Part shown: positions 1 through 8,026 of the stretch, one piece after another
Layout: each line of letters starts with the position of its first letter
Position numbering within the stretch: the stretch's first letter is position 1
From: RYN-230 sp963813975
GTDB lineage: Bacteria; Actinomycetota; Actinomycetes; Streptosporangiales; Streptosporangiaceae
Length of the DNA: 64,000 bases
Reading direction: 5' to 3'
Assembly (NCBI GenBank): GCA_963813975.1
Contig: CAWFAP010000007.1
Coordinates: forward strand, 310,001-374,000
Notes under the pieces: model-generated
Database searches by the model: none
What the model was told of the DNA's origin: nothing
The model's input: only the letters and a program-made list of their open reading frames with translations
Translations under genes and position numbers: made by a program

Positions 1-2
1 GG

Positions 3-617
3 CCCGGGGCGCCGCAGGGAAACGGCCAGCCAGGAAGCGGCCAGCCAGGAAGCGGCCAGCCAGGCAGCGCGCGGCCGCCGGGAGGCAGCGAGCTGGGACC
101 CCGGGAGCGGGCCCTGATCCTGCGCGACACCGCGATCATGGAGCTCCTGTACGCCACCGGGATCCGGGTCAGCGAGCTGTGCGGCCTCGACCTCGGCGAC
201 CTCGATCACGAGCGTCGGACCGTCCGGGTCCTGGGCAAGGGCGGCAAGGAGCGCACCGTCCCCGTGGGCCTGCCCGCTGAGCGGGCGACCGCACGCTGGG
301 CCCGGGACGGGCGGCCCGTACTGCTGACCCATGACAGCGCGGCCGCCCTGTTCCTGGGCGCCCGCGGCAGGCGGCTGGATCCGCGGACGGCGCGGCGGGT
401 GGTACACACCAGGCTGGCGGCCGTTCCCGCCGTGCCCGACACCGGGCCGCACGGCCTGCGCCATGCCGCCGCGACCCACCTGCTCGAAGGCGGCGCGGAC
501 CTGCGCAGCGTGCAGGAGATCCTCGGCCATGCGTCGCTGGCCACCACCCAGATCTACACGCATGTCTCGGTGGAGCGGCTCACGTCCGCGTTCCGGCAGG
601 CGCACCCCCGTGCCTGA
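3..617 (+). CDS. xerC: Tyrosine recombinase XerC (5' end missing)
   Basis: This is the C-terminal catalytic part of a tyrosine recombinase that, with XerD, resolves chromosome dimers at dif. The frame is open from the left edge, so the N-terminal SAM-like core-binding domain lies outside the window. Counting from the ATG at 138, the catalytic residues are R10 (GIRVSEL), K34 (GKGGKE), H105 and R108 (HGLRH), H131 (LGHASL) and the nucleophile Y140 (QIYTHV). All are present, so the visible part looks functional. Just before the catalytic domain the frame carries a Gly/Gln/Pro/Ser pentapeptide repeat that XerC does not normally have. XerC followed by rpsB-tsf is the common actinobacterial order. 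The ATG at 138 lies inside the conserved region and is not the real start. Confidence 0.9.
   Translation, partial: PGAPQGNGQPGSGQPGSGQPGSARPPGGSELGPRERALILRDTAIMELLYATGIRVSELCGLDLGDLDHERRTVRVLGKGGKERTVPVGLPAERATARWARDGRPVLLTHDSAAALFLGARGRRLDPRTARRVVHTRLAAVPAVPDTGPHGLRHAAATHLLEGGADLRSVQEILGHASLATTQIYTHVSVERLTSAFRQAHPRA
23..67 (+). repeat. 15-bp tandem repeat, 3 copies, inside xerC
   Basis: Three head-to-tail copies of a 15-bp unit (23-37, 38-52, 53-67) differ at a single base. They are in frame and encode a repeated Gly-Gln-Pro-Gly-Ser block in the linker before the XerC catalytic domain. Confidence 0.85.
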
Positions 618-683
618 GTGCGCCGTGCCTGAGCGGGGCTGTGGCTGAGCGGGCCGTGCCTGAACGGGCGAGGCTGAGCGGGC
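609..683 (+). repeat. Degenerate 15-bp tandem repeat across the xerC stop codon
   Basis: Five imperfect 15-bp units (609, 624, 639, 654, 669) share a core like GTGCCTGAGCGGG. The first contains the xerC stop codon and the rest lie in the intergenic space, so here the same period occurs outside coding sequence. Confidence 0.65.
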
Positions 684-952
684 CGAGGGCCACAGCGCGG
701 CAAGTGCATCCGCGGGCTTGAGCGCAGCGAGTAGACTGGCGTACAGGTCGTGGAGTCTGCCCGCGCGTGTGGACAGCCTCCCGGCTAAATTCGCGCGTCC
801 GCTCGCCGCCAGGTGCCGGCTAGGCCCCCGGCGGGACGCATCCCACCGGTCCGCGGTTTCCCACACCGCGGCGGGTGCGCCCGGGCGCCAGGCCACAACC
901 GAGAGCGTCGGTGCGATCAGGCACGGCGCGTAACAGGAAGGGGACCGCGGGC
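618..952 (+). promoter_or_regulatory. xerC-rpsB intergenic region with the probable rpsB promoter and leader
   Basis: About 335 bp separate xerC from rpsB. After the repeat (to 683) there is a TAGACT hexamer at 732-737, a plausible -10 element, with no convincing -35 at 17 nt. The following ~200 nt are rich in complementary GC stretches and could form a structured leader; ribosomal protein S2 operons are often controlled through such leaders. A ribosome-binding site AGGAAGGGG lies at 935-943, ahead of the ATG at 953. No gene was recognised here. Confidence 0.4.
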
Positions 953-1999
953 ATGGCTCCGGTCGTCACTATGCGGCAGCTGCTCGAGAGCGGCGTGCAC
1001 TTCGGGCACCAGACCCGGCGCTGGAACCCCAAGATGAAGCGATTCATCCTGGCCGAGCGCAACGGCATCTACATCATCGACCTCCAGCAGTCGCTCAACT
1101 TCATCGACACTGCCTACGAGTTCATCAAGGAGACGGTCGCTCACGGCGGCTCCATCCTCTACGTCGGCACCAAGAAGCAGGCCCAGGAGGCGGTCGCCGA
1201 GCAGGCCCGCCGGGTGGGCATGCCCTTCGTCAACCAGCGCTGGCTGGGCGGCATGCTGACGAACTTCCAGACGGTCTTCAAGCGTCTGCAGCGGCTCAAG
1301 GAGCTCGAGGAGCTCGACTTCGACGACGTGGCCGGCTCCGGGATGACCAAGAAGGAGCTGCTCCAGCTGCGCCGTGAGCGCGACAAGCTGGAGCGCTCGC
1401 TGGGCGGGATCCGCGACATGGCCCGGGTGCCGAGTGCCATCTGGGTGGTGGACACCAAGAAGGAGCACATCGCTGTCAGCGAGGCCCGCAAGCTGGGCAT
1501 CCCGGTCATCGCCATCCTCGACACCAACTGCGATCCGGACGAGGTCACCTACCCGATCCCGGGGAATGACGACGCGATCCGTAGCGTTTCGCTACTAACC
1601 CGGGTCATCGCCGATGCGGTGGCCGACGGTCTGATCGCCCGGGCCGGGGCAGCGGACGGCGAGGCCAAGCCGGCGCCCACGTCAGGAGACATCGGAGCCG
1701 AAGAGCCGCTCGCCGAATGGGAGCTGGCGGTCCTGGAGGGCAAGGCCAGCGACGATGCCGAGGCCCAGGCTCCTGAAGCCCAGGCTCCCGAGGCCCAGGC
1801 TCCCGAGGCCCAGGCTCCCGAGGCCCAGGCTCCCGAGGCCCAGGCTCCCGAGGCCCAGGCTCCCGAGGCCCAGGCCGCTGAGCCGCAGGTCCCCGAGACC
1901 CAGAACCCCGAGGCACCGGCCGCCGAGACGAACGGGACCGCGCCCGAGCCGGAGGCTGCGGGCGTGTCCGCCGGCTCCGGTGAGTCGCACGAGGCCTGA
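953..1999 (+). CDS. rpsB: 30S ribosomal protein S2 with a repetitive C-terminal tail
   Basis: Ribosomal protein S2 binds the small-subunit head-body junction and is needed for S1 binding and initiation. The N-terminus (MRQLLESGVHFGHQTRRWNP) and the motifs GTKKQAQE, QRWLGGMLTN and DTNCDP mark the family. The ATG at 953 is chosen because the family starts here and AGGAAGGGG precedes it by 9 nt; the frame stays open further upstream. The conserved body ends near residue 265. The remaining ~80 residues are acidic and Ala/Pro-rich, with seven EAQAP pentapeptides plus one EAQAA (residues 270-309). At 348 residues it is longer than the usual 260-310. It is followed by tsf, as in most bacteria. Confidence 0.97.
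   Translation: MAPVVTMRQLLESGVHFGHQTRRWNPKMKRFILAERNGIYIIDLQQSLNFIDTAYEFIKETVAHGGSILYVGTKKQAQEAVAEQARRVGMPFVNQRWLGGMLTNFQTVFKRLQRLKELEELDFDDVAGSGMTKKELLQLRRERDKLERSLGGIRDMARVPSAIWVVDTKKEHIAVSEARKLGIPVIAILDTNCDPDEVTYPIPGNDDAIRSVSLLTRVIADAVADGLIARAGAADGEAKPAPTSGDIGAEEPLAEWELAVLEGKASDDAEAQAPEAQAPEAQAPEAQAPEAQAPEAQAPEAQAPEAQAAEPQVPETQNPEAPAAETNGTAPEPEAAGVSAGSGESHEA
1760..1879 (+). repeat. 15-bp tandem repeat, 8 copies, in the rpsB tail
   Basis: Eight units of 15 bp start at 1760 and encode EAQAP seven times, then EAQAA. Copies 3 to 7 are identical at the DNA level, which points to recent expansion by slippage or unequal crossover. Confidence 0.95.
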
Positions 2000-2011
2000 G
2001 GAAGCGGGTCA

Positions 2012-2035
2012 GCGGGGCGGGGTGACCCGCCCCGC
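2012..2035 (+). promoter_or_regulatory. Stable hairpin between rpsB and tsf
   Basis: A perfect 10-bp G/C stem (2012-2021 with 2026-2035) closes a GTGA loop, which is of the stable GNRA type. It lies between the rpsB stop and the tsf ribosome-binding site and has no T-tract. It could act as an attenuator, a partial terminator or a processing/stability element that sets the S2:EF-Ts ratio. Confidence 0.55.
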
Positions 2036-2067
2036 CCCACCACACAGACATAGCGAGAGATGAGGAA

Positions 2068-2907
2068 ATGGCGAACTTCACCGCCGCGGACGTGAAGCGG
2101 CTGCGTGAGCAGACCGCCGCAGGCATGCTGGACTGCAAGAGGGCACTGGAGGAGACCGACGGCGACTTCGACGCCGCGGTGGAGATCCTCCGCCTCAAGG
2201 GCGCGAAGGACGTGAGCAAGCGCGCTTCCCGGACCGCCGCTAACGGGCTGGTGATCGCGGAGCTCGACGGCACGGACGCCGGGGTGCTCCTCGAGCTCAA
2301 CTGCGAGACCGACTTCGTCGCCAAGACCGATGTGTTCCAGGCCGTGGCCGCGCAGATCGCGAGCGTGGCCCTGCAGCAGCGGCCCGCCGACCGGCTGACC
2401 CTGCTCGGGCTGGAGGTCCGGCCGGGCACCACCGTCCAGCAGCACATCGAGGAGGCCAGCGCCTCTCTCAAGGAGAAGCTGGAGCTGGGCAGGTACGCGC
2501 TGCTCGAAGGTGGCTACGTAGCTACCTACCTGCACAAGTCCGACCCGCAGCTACCGCCGACCGTGGGTGTGCTCGTCCAGCTGGACAAGCCGTCCCCCGA
2601 GGCGGCCAAGGACGTGGCGCACCAGGTGGCCGCGATGCGGCCGCAGTACCTGACCCGCGACGAGGTGCCCGCGAACGTCGTCGAGCACGAGCGCGGCATC
2701 ATGGAGCAGATCACCCGCGACGAGGGCAAGCCGGAGCAGGCGGTCCCGAAGATCGTCGAGGGCCGCCTCAACGCGTTCTTCAAGGACGTGGCGCTGATCG
2801 AGCAGCCGTTCGTCCGGGACCCGAAGAAGTCCATCAAGCAGTTGCTCGCCGATCAGGGGGTTACTGTCCGCGCGTTCGCGCGGTTCCAGGTCGGCCAGGC
2901 CGGATGA
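2068..2907 (+). CDS. tsf: Elongation factor Ts
   Basis: EF-Ts is the guanine-nucleotide exchange factor for EF-Tu. The N-terminal UBA-like domain (ADVKRLREQTAAGMLDCKRA) and the signature LNCETDFVAKTD in the core domain are both clear. The length, 279 residues, is normal for actinobacteria. A GAGGAA ribosome-binding site precedes the ATG. It is probably cotranscribed with rpsB across the hairpin at 2012-2035 and is followed by pyrH. Confidence 0.97.
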   Translation: MANFTAADVKRLREQTAAGMLDCKRALEETDGDFDAAVEILRLKGAKDVSKRASRTAANGLVIAELDGTDAGVLLELNCETDFVAKTDVFQAVAAQIASVALQQRPADRLTLLGLEVRPGTTVQQHIEEASASLKEKLELGRYALLEGGYVATYLHKSDPQLPPTVGVLVQLDKPSPEAAKDVAHQVAAMRPQYLTRDEVPANVVEHERGIMEQITRDEGKPEQAVPKIVEGRLNAFFKDVALIEQPFVRDPKKSIKQLLADQGVTVRAFARFQVGQAG

Positions 2908-2950
2908 GGGCCGGAGTCAGCTGGTGAGCGGCGGCGAAGGAGAACATCCC

Positions 2951-3790
2951 GTGGACGGCAGCGCCTCGCACCATGCGGGCGCTGCCGTGCGCGCGGATTT
3001 CGCGGCCGGGCCGGGATACGCAGCCGCCCAGGCGGAGAGCTATCCCGAGCCGGAGGCATCGAAGGCGCACCGCCGCTGGAACCGCGTGGTGGTAAAGCTC
3101 TCTGGTGAGGCCTTCTCCGGGAACGAGCCGCTGGGCATCTCGCCGGATGTGGTTTTCCACCTGGCCAAGGAGATCGCGGCGGTGGTGGCCGACGGGGTGG
3201 AGCTGGCGGCCGTGGTCGGCGGCGGCAACATGTTCCGGGGCAAGCAGCTGGCTGAGCGCGGCATCGACCGGGCCCGGGCCGACTACATGGGCATGCTGGG
3301 TACCGTCATCAACTGCCTGGCGCTCCAGGACGTGCTGGAGAAGCTCGGTGTGGAAACCCGGGTGCAGACCGCGATCACCATGGGGCAGGTGGCAGAGCCC
3401 TACATCCCCCGCAAGGCCATCCGGCACCTGGAAAAGGGCCGGGTAGTGATCTTCGGCGCGGGCCTGGGTGCCCCGTTCTTCTCCACCGACACCTGCGCCG
3501 CGCAGCGCGCCCTGGAGATCGGTGCGGAAGCGGTGCTCAAGGGCACGCAGGTGGACGGGGTCTATGACGCTGACCCCCGCACCATCAGCGGCGCCACGCG
3601 GTTCACCCAGATCGACTACGGCGAGGTGCTGCGGCGCGAGCTGAAGTTCATGGACGCGACCGCGGTGAGCTTGTGCATGGACAACGGCCTGCCCATCGTC
3701 GTTTTCGACCTGATGGAAGAGGGCAACATCGCTCGGGCGGTGCGCGGTGACAAGATTGGCACGCTGATCTGCCGGTCGGGGGATTACTGA
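2951..3790 (+). CDS. pyrH: UMP kinase
   Basis: UMP kinase phosphorylates UMP to UDP in the cytosol as the committed step to UTP and CTP. The amino-acid-kinase fold is shown by VVVKLSGEAFSG (first Lys near residue 49), VVGGGNMFRG, and DATAVSLCMDNGLPIVVFDL near the C-terminus. The GTG at 2951 is preferred because AAGGAGA lies 7 nt upstream; an in-frame GTG at 2924 lacks such a site. Even so the protein has ~45 extra N-terminal residues of low complexity compared with the E. coli enzyme. It sits between tsf and frr in the standard order. Confidence 0.96.
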   Translation: MDGSASHHAGAAVRADFAAGPGYAAAQAESYPEPEASKAHRRWNRVVVKLSGEAFSGNEPLGISPDVVFHLAKEIAAVVADGVELAAVVGGGNMFRGKQLAERGIDRARADYMGMLGTVINCLALQDVLEKLGVETRVQTAITMGQVAEPYIPRKAIRHLEKGRVVIFGAGLGAPFFSTDTCAAQRALEIGAEAVLKGTQVDGVYDADPRTISGATRFTQIDYGEVLRRELKFMDATAVSLCMDNGLPIVVFDLMEEGNIARAVRGDKIGTLICRSGDY

Positions 3791-3829
3791 TCCGTCAGCG
3801 TGAAGGCACAGGAACGCACAGGAGCCGCC

Positions 3830-4387
3830 GTGATAGACGACACTCTCCTCGAAGCTGAGGAGAAAATGGAAAAGGCCGTGGTGGTGGCCAAGGAAGAGTT
3901 TGGCACCATCAGGACCGGACGCGCGCACCCGTCCATGTTCGGCAAGATCACTGCCGAGTACTACGGGACCCAGACTCCCGTTAATCAGCTAGCCTCGTTT
4001 CACATCCCCGAACCCCGGATGGTGATCGTCCAGCCGTTCGACAAGTCGTCAATGGCTGCCATCGAGAAGGCGATCCGCAACAGTGATCTCGGCGTCAATC
4101 CGAGCAACGACGGCAACATCATCCGGGTGGTCTTCCCGGAGCTGTCCGAGGACCGCCGCAAGGATTTCATCAAGGTGGCCCGGCACAAGGCGGAAGACAG
4201 CAGGATTTCCATCCGCAACATCCGGCGGCACGCCAAGGACTCCCTGGACAAGATGGTCAAGGCCGGTGAGGCGGGCGAGGACGAGGTGCACCGGGCGGAA
4301 CGGGAACTCGACGAGCTAACGCACACCTATGTGGGGCAGGTGGACGAACTGCTGCGGCACAAGGAAGCCGAGCTTCTCGAGGTCTGA
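3830..4387 (+). CDS. frr: Ribosome recycling factor
   Basis: RRF, with EF-G, splits the post-termination ribosome. The sequence fits throughout, from LLEAEEKMEKAV through IRTGRAHPSMF and PSNDGNIIRVVFPELSEDRR to the terminal HKEAELLEV. The GTG at 3830 gives 185 residues, exactly the family size, and has AGGAG 5 nt upstream. The earlier in-frame GTG at 3800 would add ten atypical residues. The gene ends 2 nt before the cdsA start. Confidence 0.97.
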   Translation: MIDDTLLEAEEKMEKAVVVAKEEFGTIRTGRAHPSMFGKITAEYYGTQTPVNQLASFHIPEPRMVIVQPFDKSSMAAIEKAIRNSDLGVNPSNDGNIIRVVFPELSEDRRKDFIKVARHKAEDSRISIRNIRRHAKDSLDKMVKAGEAGEDEVHRAERELDELTHTYVGQVDELLRHKEAELLEV

Positions 4388-4389
4388 GA

Positions 4390-5379
4390 TTGGGTCCCGA
4401 CGAGCTGCGTGAGCCGGGCCACCCCCCGGAGCAAGGCGGCGGGGTCGGGTCACCCAACGACTCCGGGGATCCAGGCCCGGACGTGGCCGGGCCGGAAGCC
4501 CCGTCCGCGGAGCCAGAGCCCGAGCCCCGGGCTGCGGAGCCAGCCCCGGAGCTCCCGCCCACAGAGATCCTCAAGCCCTCACGGGCTGGCCGTAACCTCC
4601 GCGCCGCGATAGCGGTCGGCCTGATCATGGGCGCCCTGGCCCTGATCACCCTGTTCACTGTGAAGGTCATCTTCCTGGTCTACATGGCGGCCGTGATCGC
4701 GCTCGGGTTGTGGGAGCTGACCCGGGTCCTGGGGGCGCGCAGTATCCGCTTGCCGCTGGTCCCGGTGGCCGCGGGGGGCGCGGTCATGCTCGGCCTGGCG
4801 TACTACAGCGGGGAGCGGCCGCTGGTCGGGGTGCTGGCCGTGACCGTGATCGTCATCCTGGCCTGGCGGATGCCCGGTGGCAGCCTCGGTTACCTGCGAG
4901 ACGTCACCGCAGGCGTCTTCGCCCTCGCCTACCTGCCGCTGATGGCATCGTTTGTCGGGCTGATGCTGGCCGCCCCGGACGGCTCCCGGCGCGTCCTGGC
5001 CTGGATCGTGGTCACGGTGTGCAGTGACATCGGGGGTTACCTGGTCGGCAGCCTGCTGGGCAGGCACCCGATGGCCGCCGTGATCAGCCCGAACAAGACC
5101 TGGGAAGGTTTCGCCGGCTCCGCCCTGGCCTGCGTCGTGGCCGGTGTCCTGCTGCTGACCTTGCTCCTGCACGGCACCTGGTGGCAGGGCGTCGTGATCG
5201 GCGTGGCCGCCGTCGGCGCAGCGACCCTGGGCGACCTGTGCGAATCCATGATCAAGCGGGATCTCCAGATCAAGGACATGGGCACCGTGCTGCCCGGCCA
5301 CGGGGGGATCCTGGACCGGATCGACTCCCTGCTGATCACCGCACCGGTGGTGTGGCTGCTGCTGGTGATCTTCCTCTAG
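4390..5379 (+). CDS. cdsA: Phosphatidate cytidylyltransferase
   Basis: CDP-diacylglycerol synthase makes CDP-DAG from CTP and phosphatidic acid at the membrane, feeding phosphatidylinositol, cardiolipin and phosphatidylethanolamine synthesis. The first ~65 residues are Pro/Glu/Gly-rich and probably disordered. They are followed by a series of hydrophobic segments and the CdsA signature region near the C-terminus (SPNKTWEGFAGS, then LGDLCESMIKRDLQIKDMG and PGHGGILDRIDS). The start is a TTG directly behind the frr stop (2-nt gap), which implies translational coupling; a start further into the tail cannot be excluded. Confidence 0.93.
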   Translation: MGPDELREPGHPPEQGGGVGSPNDSGDPGPDVAGPEAPSAEPEPEPRAAEPAPELPPTEILKPSRAGRNLRAAIAVGLIMGALALITLFTVKVIFLVYMAAVIALGLWELTRVLGARSIRLPLVPVAAGGAVMLGLAYYSGERPLVGVLAVTVIVILAWRMPGGSLGYLRDVTAGVFALAYLPLMASFVGLMLAAPDGSRRVLAWIVVTVCSDIGGYLVGSLLGRHPMAAVISPNKTWEGFAGSALACVVAGVLLLTLLLHGTWWQGVVIGVAAVGAATLGDLCESMIKRDLQIKDMGTVLPGHGGILDRIDSLLITAPVVWLLLVIFL

Positions 5380-5462
5380 CGCTGACGTTTGGCCGCATCC
5401 GCCTTGGGGACTTTGCGGGCGACTCGTACATATCAGTCGGGGGAGATGCGGAGCGCAGCGGG

Positions 5463-5633
5463 ATGTTCAGACGTGTCAGCCTGGTCTTTCTTGTCTACAT
5501 CATCATCGGGCTCGTGGTCGCCTGGGAAAAGCACTACATCACGGTGACCCTGCTCAAGGGGCTCCTGTCCGCCCTGCTCGCGATTCTGCTCTGGTGGCTG
5601 CCGTTGCTGGGAGTCAACCTGCATATCCATTAA
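5463..5633 (+). CDS. Small two-helix membrane protein (56 aa)
   Basis: The ORF begins MFRRVSLVFLVYIIIGLVVA and ends LLGVNLHIH. It contains two hydrophobic stretches (about residues 5-21 and 32-52) separated by a short polar turn, as expected for a small inner-membrane hairpin protein. It stands alone between cdsA and a strong terminator at 5662-5696 and has no close ribosome-binding site (GGGGAG is ~16 nt upstream). No family was recognised; small two-TM proteins are common near cdsA/rlmN but their role is unknown to me. Confidence 0.5.
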   Translation: MFRRVSLVFLVYIIIGLVVAWEKHYITVTLLKGLLSALLAILLWWLPLLGVNLHIH

Positions 5634-5661
5634 CCGCCCGGGCCTCCGGGACAACGCTATT

Positions 5662-5696
5662 GGCATAGGGCACGGCCATGGGCCGTGCCCTATGCC
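5662..5696. terminator. Bidirectional terminator hairpin
   Basis: A perfect 16-bp inverted repeat (5662-5677 with 5681-5696) has a 3-nt loop. It lies between the plus-strand cdsA/small-protein unit and the converging SUFU gene, and includes the stop codon of the latter (5690-5692). No T-tract is present, as is usual in high-GC actinomycetes. Confidence 0.85.
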
Positions 5697-6814
5697 GTGA
5701 CCACCCAGTTCCGCCGCTGCGCCGCCAGGTGCGTGACCAGGCTGGCCGACCCGCGTTCCTTGGCGAACAGCCGTTCCCGCTCGCTGATGGGCAGAACCCA
5801 CAGCCAGCGCACCGGGTCGCCGCCGAAGGAGAATCCGGACAGGTCTGGCACCTCCGGCCCGGGCAGCTGGGCCGGATCGCCGAGCAGCAGCACCGCGGTG
5901 TTCCCGCCGCCCAGCGGGAAGGTGGCCGGCTCGTGGTACCACCTGATCGAGTGTCCCGGGCCGAACCAGGTCACGGCGCGCCAGGGATAGTGCGCGAGCC
6001 ACAGGAAGATGCGGGCCGCCTCCGGACTAGGCAGCGTGGTGGCCAGGGCCAGCTCGATCCGCCCGGAGGCCACCGGATCCTCGGCGAACTGCTCGACGAC
6101 CGGCATCCGCTGGCAGCTCATGCCGAGCGTGGACAGCACGGTGAAGGGCCGGCTGCGGGTCGGCGGCCGTTCGGACACCCCGGCCGGCGGCTGCCGGCCT
6201 CCGCTCACGTCCCAGTACCGGGCGCCCGGGCCGAGCCGGCCCAGCAGGTGCCCGAGAGCCGCCTTCTGGAAGCCGGCCCAGGCGCCCTCGCTGGCCCGCC
6301 AGCGCCAGAAGGCCGTGGCCCGGTCCGCCCGCGGGCCCAGCCCTTCCATGGCGTCGTCCAGTGACCACGCGAACGGGGTCTGGCCGATGCATTCCCGGCT
6401 GTAGCCGGGCATCCCGCGGGACATGTCGGACCAGCCGGGGATCACGGCGAGCAGCCGGCCTCCCTCCACCAGGGCCACCCCGTCGCCCTCCTCGAACCAC
6501 AGCGGGCGGAGAATCTGCGGATCCAGCGGCGGGCGGCCCCCGGGATGCTTGGTGTGCCCGGCCGGCATCACCGGGGCCTGGCCGGCCTCGACCTGGGCCG
6601 GATCGGCGGCGGCCGGGGCAGGCTGATGGTTGGCGAGCCACACCGCGGCGATCACAGCTGTCTGGTCGTACACGTACGCTGCAGTGGTGAAGCTGTCGTA
6701 CTCCACGACCAGCCGACGGCTGCCGTACGGGCTCTCACTGGTGAGCAGGATCTCTGGCCGGCCCGGCCGGGCGGCGAGATTGCCTTCTCTCCCACCCCTG
6801 CGCAAAGTCGGCAT
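5690..6814 (-). CDS. Suppressor-of-fused (SUFU) domain protein
   Basis: The C-terminal half (about residues 225-355) matches the SUFU-like domain of bacterial proteins: TVLSTLGMSCQRMPV, ELALATTLP, ...LAHYPWRAVTWFGPGHSI, PGPEVPDLSGFSFGGDPVRWLWVLPISERER. The N-terminal half looks like an actinobacterial SMI1/SUFU-style accessory region and carries a Pro-rich segment (residues ~60-100). In bacteria these domains occur in immunity-type or protein-binding proteins; the function here is not known. The gene has no ribosome-binding site but a TANNNT box 6 nt ahead of the ATG, so it is probably leaderless. It runs divergently from rlmN and ends in the terminator at 5662-5696. Confidence 0.75.
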   Translation of the reverse strand: MPTLRRGGREGNLAARPGRPEILLTSESPYGSRRLVVEYDSFTTAAYVYDQTAVIAAVWLANHQPAPAAADPAQVEAGQAPVMPAGHTKHPGGRPPLDPQILRPLWFEEGDGVALVEGGRLLAVIPGWSDMSRGMPGYSRECIGQTPFAWSLDDAMEGLGPRADRATAFWRWRASEGAWAGFQKAALGHLLGRLGPGARYWDVSGGRQPPAGVSERPPTRSRPFTVLSTLGMSCQRMPVVEQFAEDPVASGRIELALATTLPSPEAARIFLWLAHYPWRAVTWFGPGHSIRWYHEPATFPLGGGNTAVLLLGDPAQLPGPEVPDLSGFSFGGDPVRWLWVLPISERERLFAKERGSASLVTHLAAQRRNWVVTA

Positions 6815-6820
6815 AACCGA

Positions 6821-6826
6821 AATCTA
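6821..6826 (-). promoter_or_regulatory. -10 box of the SUFU gene (leaderless start)
   Basis: TAGATT on the minus strand (6826 down to 6821) is separated by 6 nt from the ATG at 6814. This spacing puts the transcription start at or next to the start codon. Confidence 0.5.
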
Positions 6827-6901
6827 CTGATTCGCCGCAGGTCACCGCGGCCCCACCAGGATATTGTTAAGCGTTCGAAACGGCCTTCCCACGGAGCACA
6901 G

Positions 6902-8020
6902 GTGCCTGGCAGAGCAACCCCCACCCGACCGCCCCGGCATCTGGCTGACCTGGACCCGGCAGAGCGCCGCGCGGCCGCCGCTGAGCTGGGCGGGCCGGCC
7001 TTCCGCGCCGATCAGCTCGCCCGGCACTACTTCGCCCGGCTGACCGATGACCCCGCGGACATGACCGACCTGCCGGCCGCCTCCCGCGACCAGCTGGCGG
7101 GCGGGCTGCTGCCCCAGCTGCTCACCCCTCAGCAGGAGCTGACCTGCGACGAGGGGATGACCCGCAAGACGCTGTGGCGGGCCTTCGACGGCGCGCTCAT
7201 CGAGTCTGTCCTGATGCGCTATCCGCAGCGGATCACCATGTGCGTGTCCTCCCAGGCAGGCTGCGGGATGGCCTGCCCGTTCTGCGCGACCGGCCAGGCC
7301 GGGCTGACCAGGAACCTGTCCGCCGCCGAGATCGTCGCCCAGGTGGTCGCGGGCGCCCGGGCGCTGGCCCGCGGCGAGGTCCCAGGCGGCCCGGGGCGGG
7401 TCTCCAACATCGTGTTCATGGGCATGGGTGAGCCGCTCGCCAACTACGCCAGCGTGCTCCGGGCCGTGCGCCGCATCACCGATCCGGTCCCGGACGGTCT
7501 GGGCATCTCCCAGCGGTCGGTGACGGTCTCCACCGTCGGGCTGGTTCCCGCCATCCGCCGGCTCACCGCGGAAGGCCTCCAGGTGCGGCTGGCGGTCTCG
7601 CTGCATGCCCCCGACGACGAGCTGCGCGACGAGCTGGTGCCGGTCAACCGCCGCTGGAAGGTGGCCGAGGTGCTCGGGGCCGCCTGGGATTACGCGGCCA
7701 CCACCGGCCGCCGGGTTTCCATTGAGTACGCGCTGATCAAAGACATCAACGACCAGGCCTGGCGGGCCGACGCGCTGGCCGGGCTGCTGGCGGGCCGGCT
7801 CGCGCACGTGAACCTGATCCCGCTCAATCCCACGCCCGGCTCACGGTGGACGGCGTCCGAGCCGGGTTCCATGCGCGAGTTCGAGGACCGGCTGGCGGCC
7901 CGCGGGATCCCGGTCACTGTCCGCGACACCCGGGGCAGCCAGATCGACGGGGCCTGCGGCCAGCTCGCCGCGCCCGCCCGGGTGGCTGACCCGCTCCAGA
8001 TCAGCACCCGGGTACCGTAG
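6902..8020 (+). CDS. rlmN: 23S rRNA (adenine2503-C2)-methyltransferase
   Basis: RlmN is a radical-SAM enzyme that methylates C2 of A2503 in 23S rRNA and A37 in some tRNAs. The radical-SAM cluster motif CGMACPFC places C121, C125 and C128, and the resolving cysteine that carries the methyl group is C352 in DGACGQLA. FMGMGEPLANY and NLIPLNPTPGS are also family marks. The GTG at 6902 with GGAG 5 nt upstream gives 372 residues, the normal length; the open frame continues upstream but that part is unrelated sequence. In many actinobacteria rlmN follows cdsA; here a SUFU gene is inserted between them. Confidence 0.95.
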   Translation: MPGRATPTRPPRHLADLDPAERRAAAAELGGPAFRADQLARHYFARLTDDPADMTDLPAASRDQLAGGLLPQLLTPQQELTCDEGMTRKTLWRAFDGALIESVLMRYPQRITMCVSSQAGCGMACPFCATGQAGLTRNLSAAEIVAQVVAGARALARGEVPGGPGRVSNIVFMGMGEPLANYASVLRAVRRITDPVPDGLGISQRSVTVSTVGLVPAIRRLTAEGLQVRLAVSLHAPDDELRDELVPVNRRWKVAEVLGAAWDYAATTGRRVSIEYALIKDINDQAWRADALAGLLAGRLAHVNLIPLNPTPGSRWTASEPGSMREFEDRLAARGIPVTVRDTRGSQIDGACGQLAAPARVADPLQISTRVP

Positions 8021-8026
8021 TCGTCC

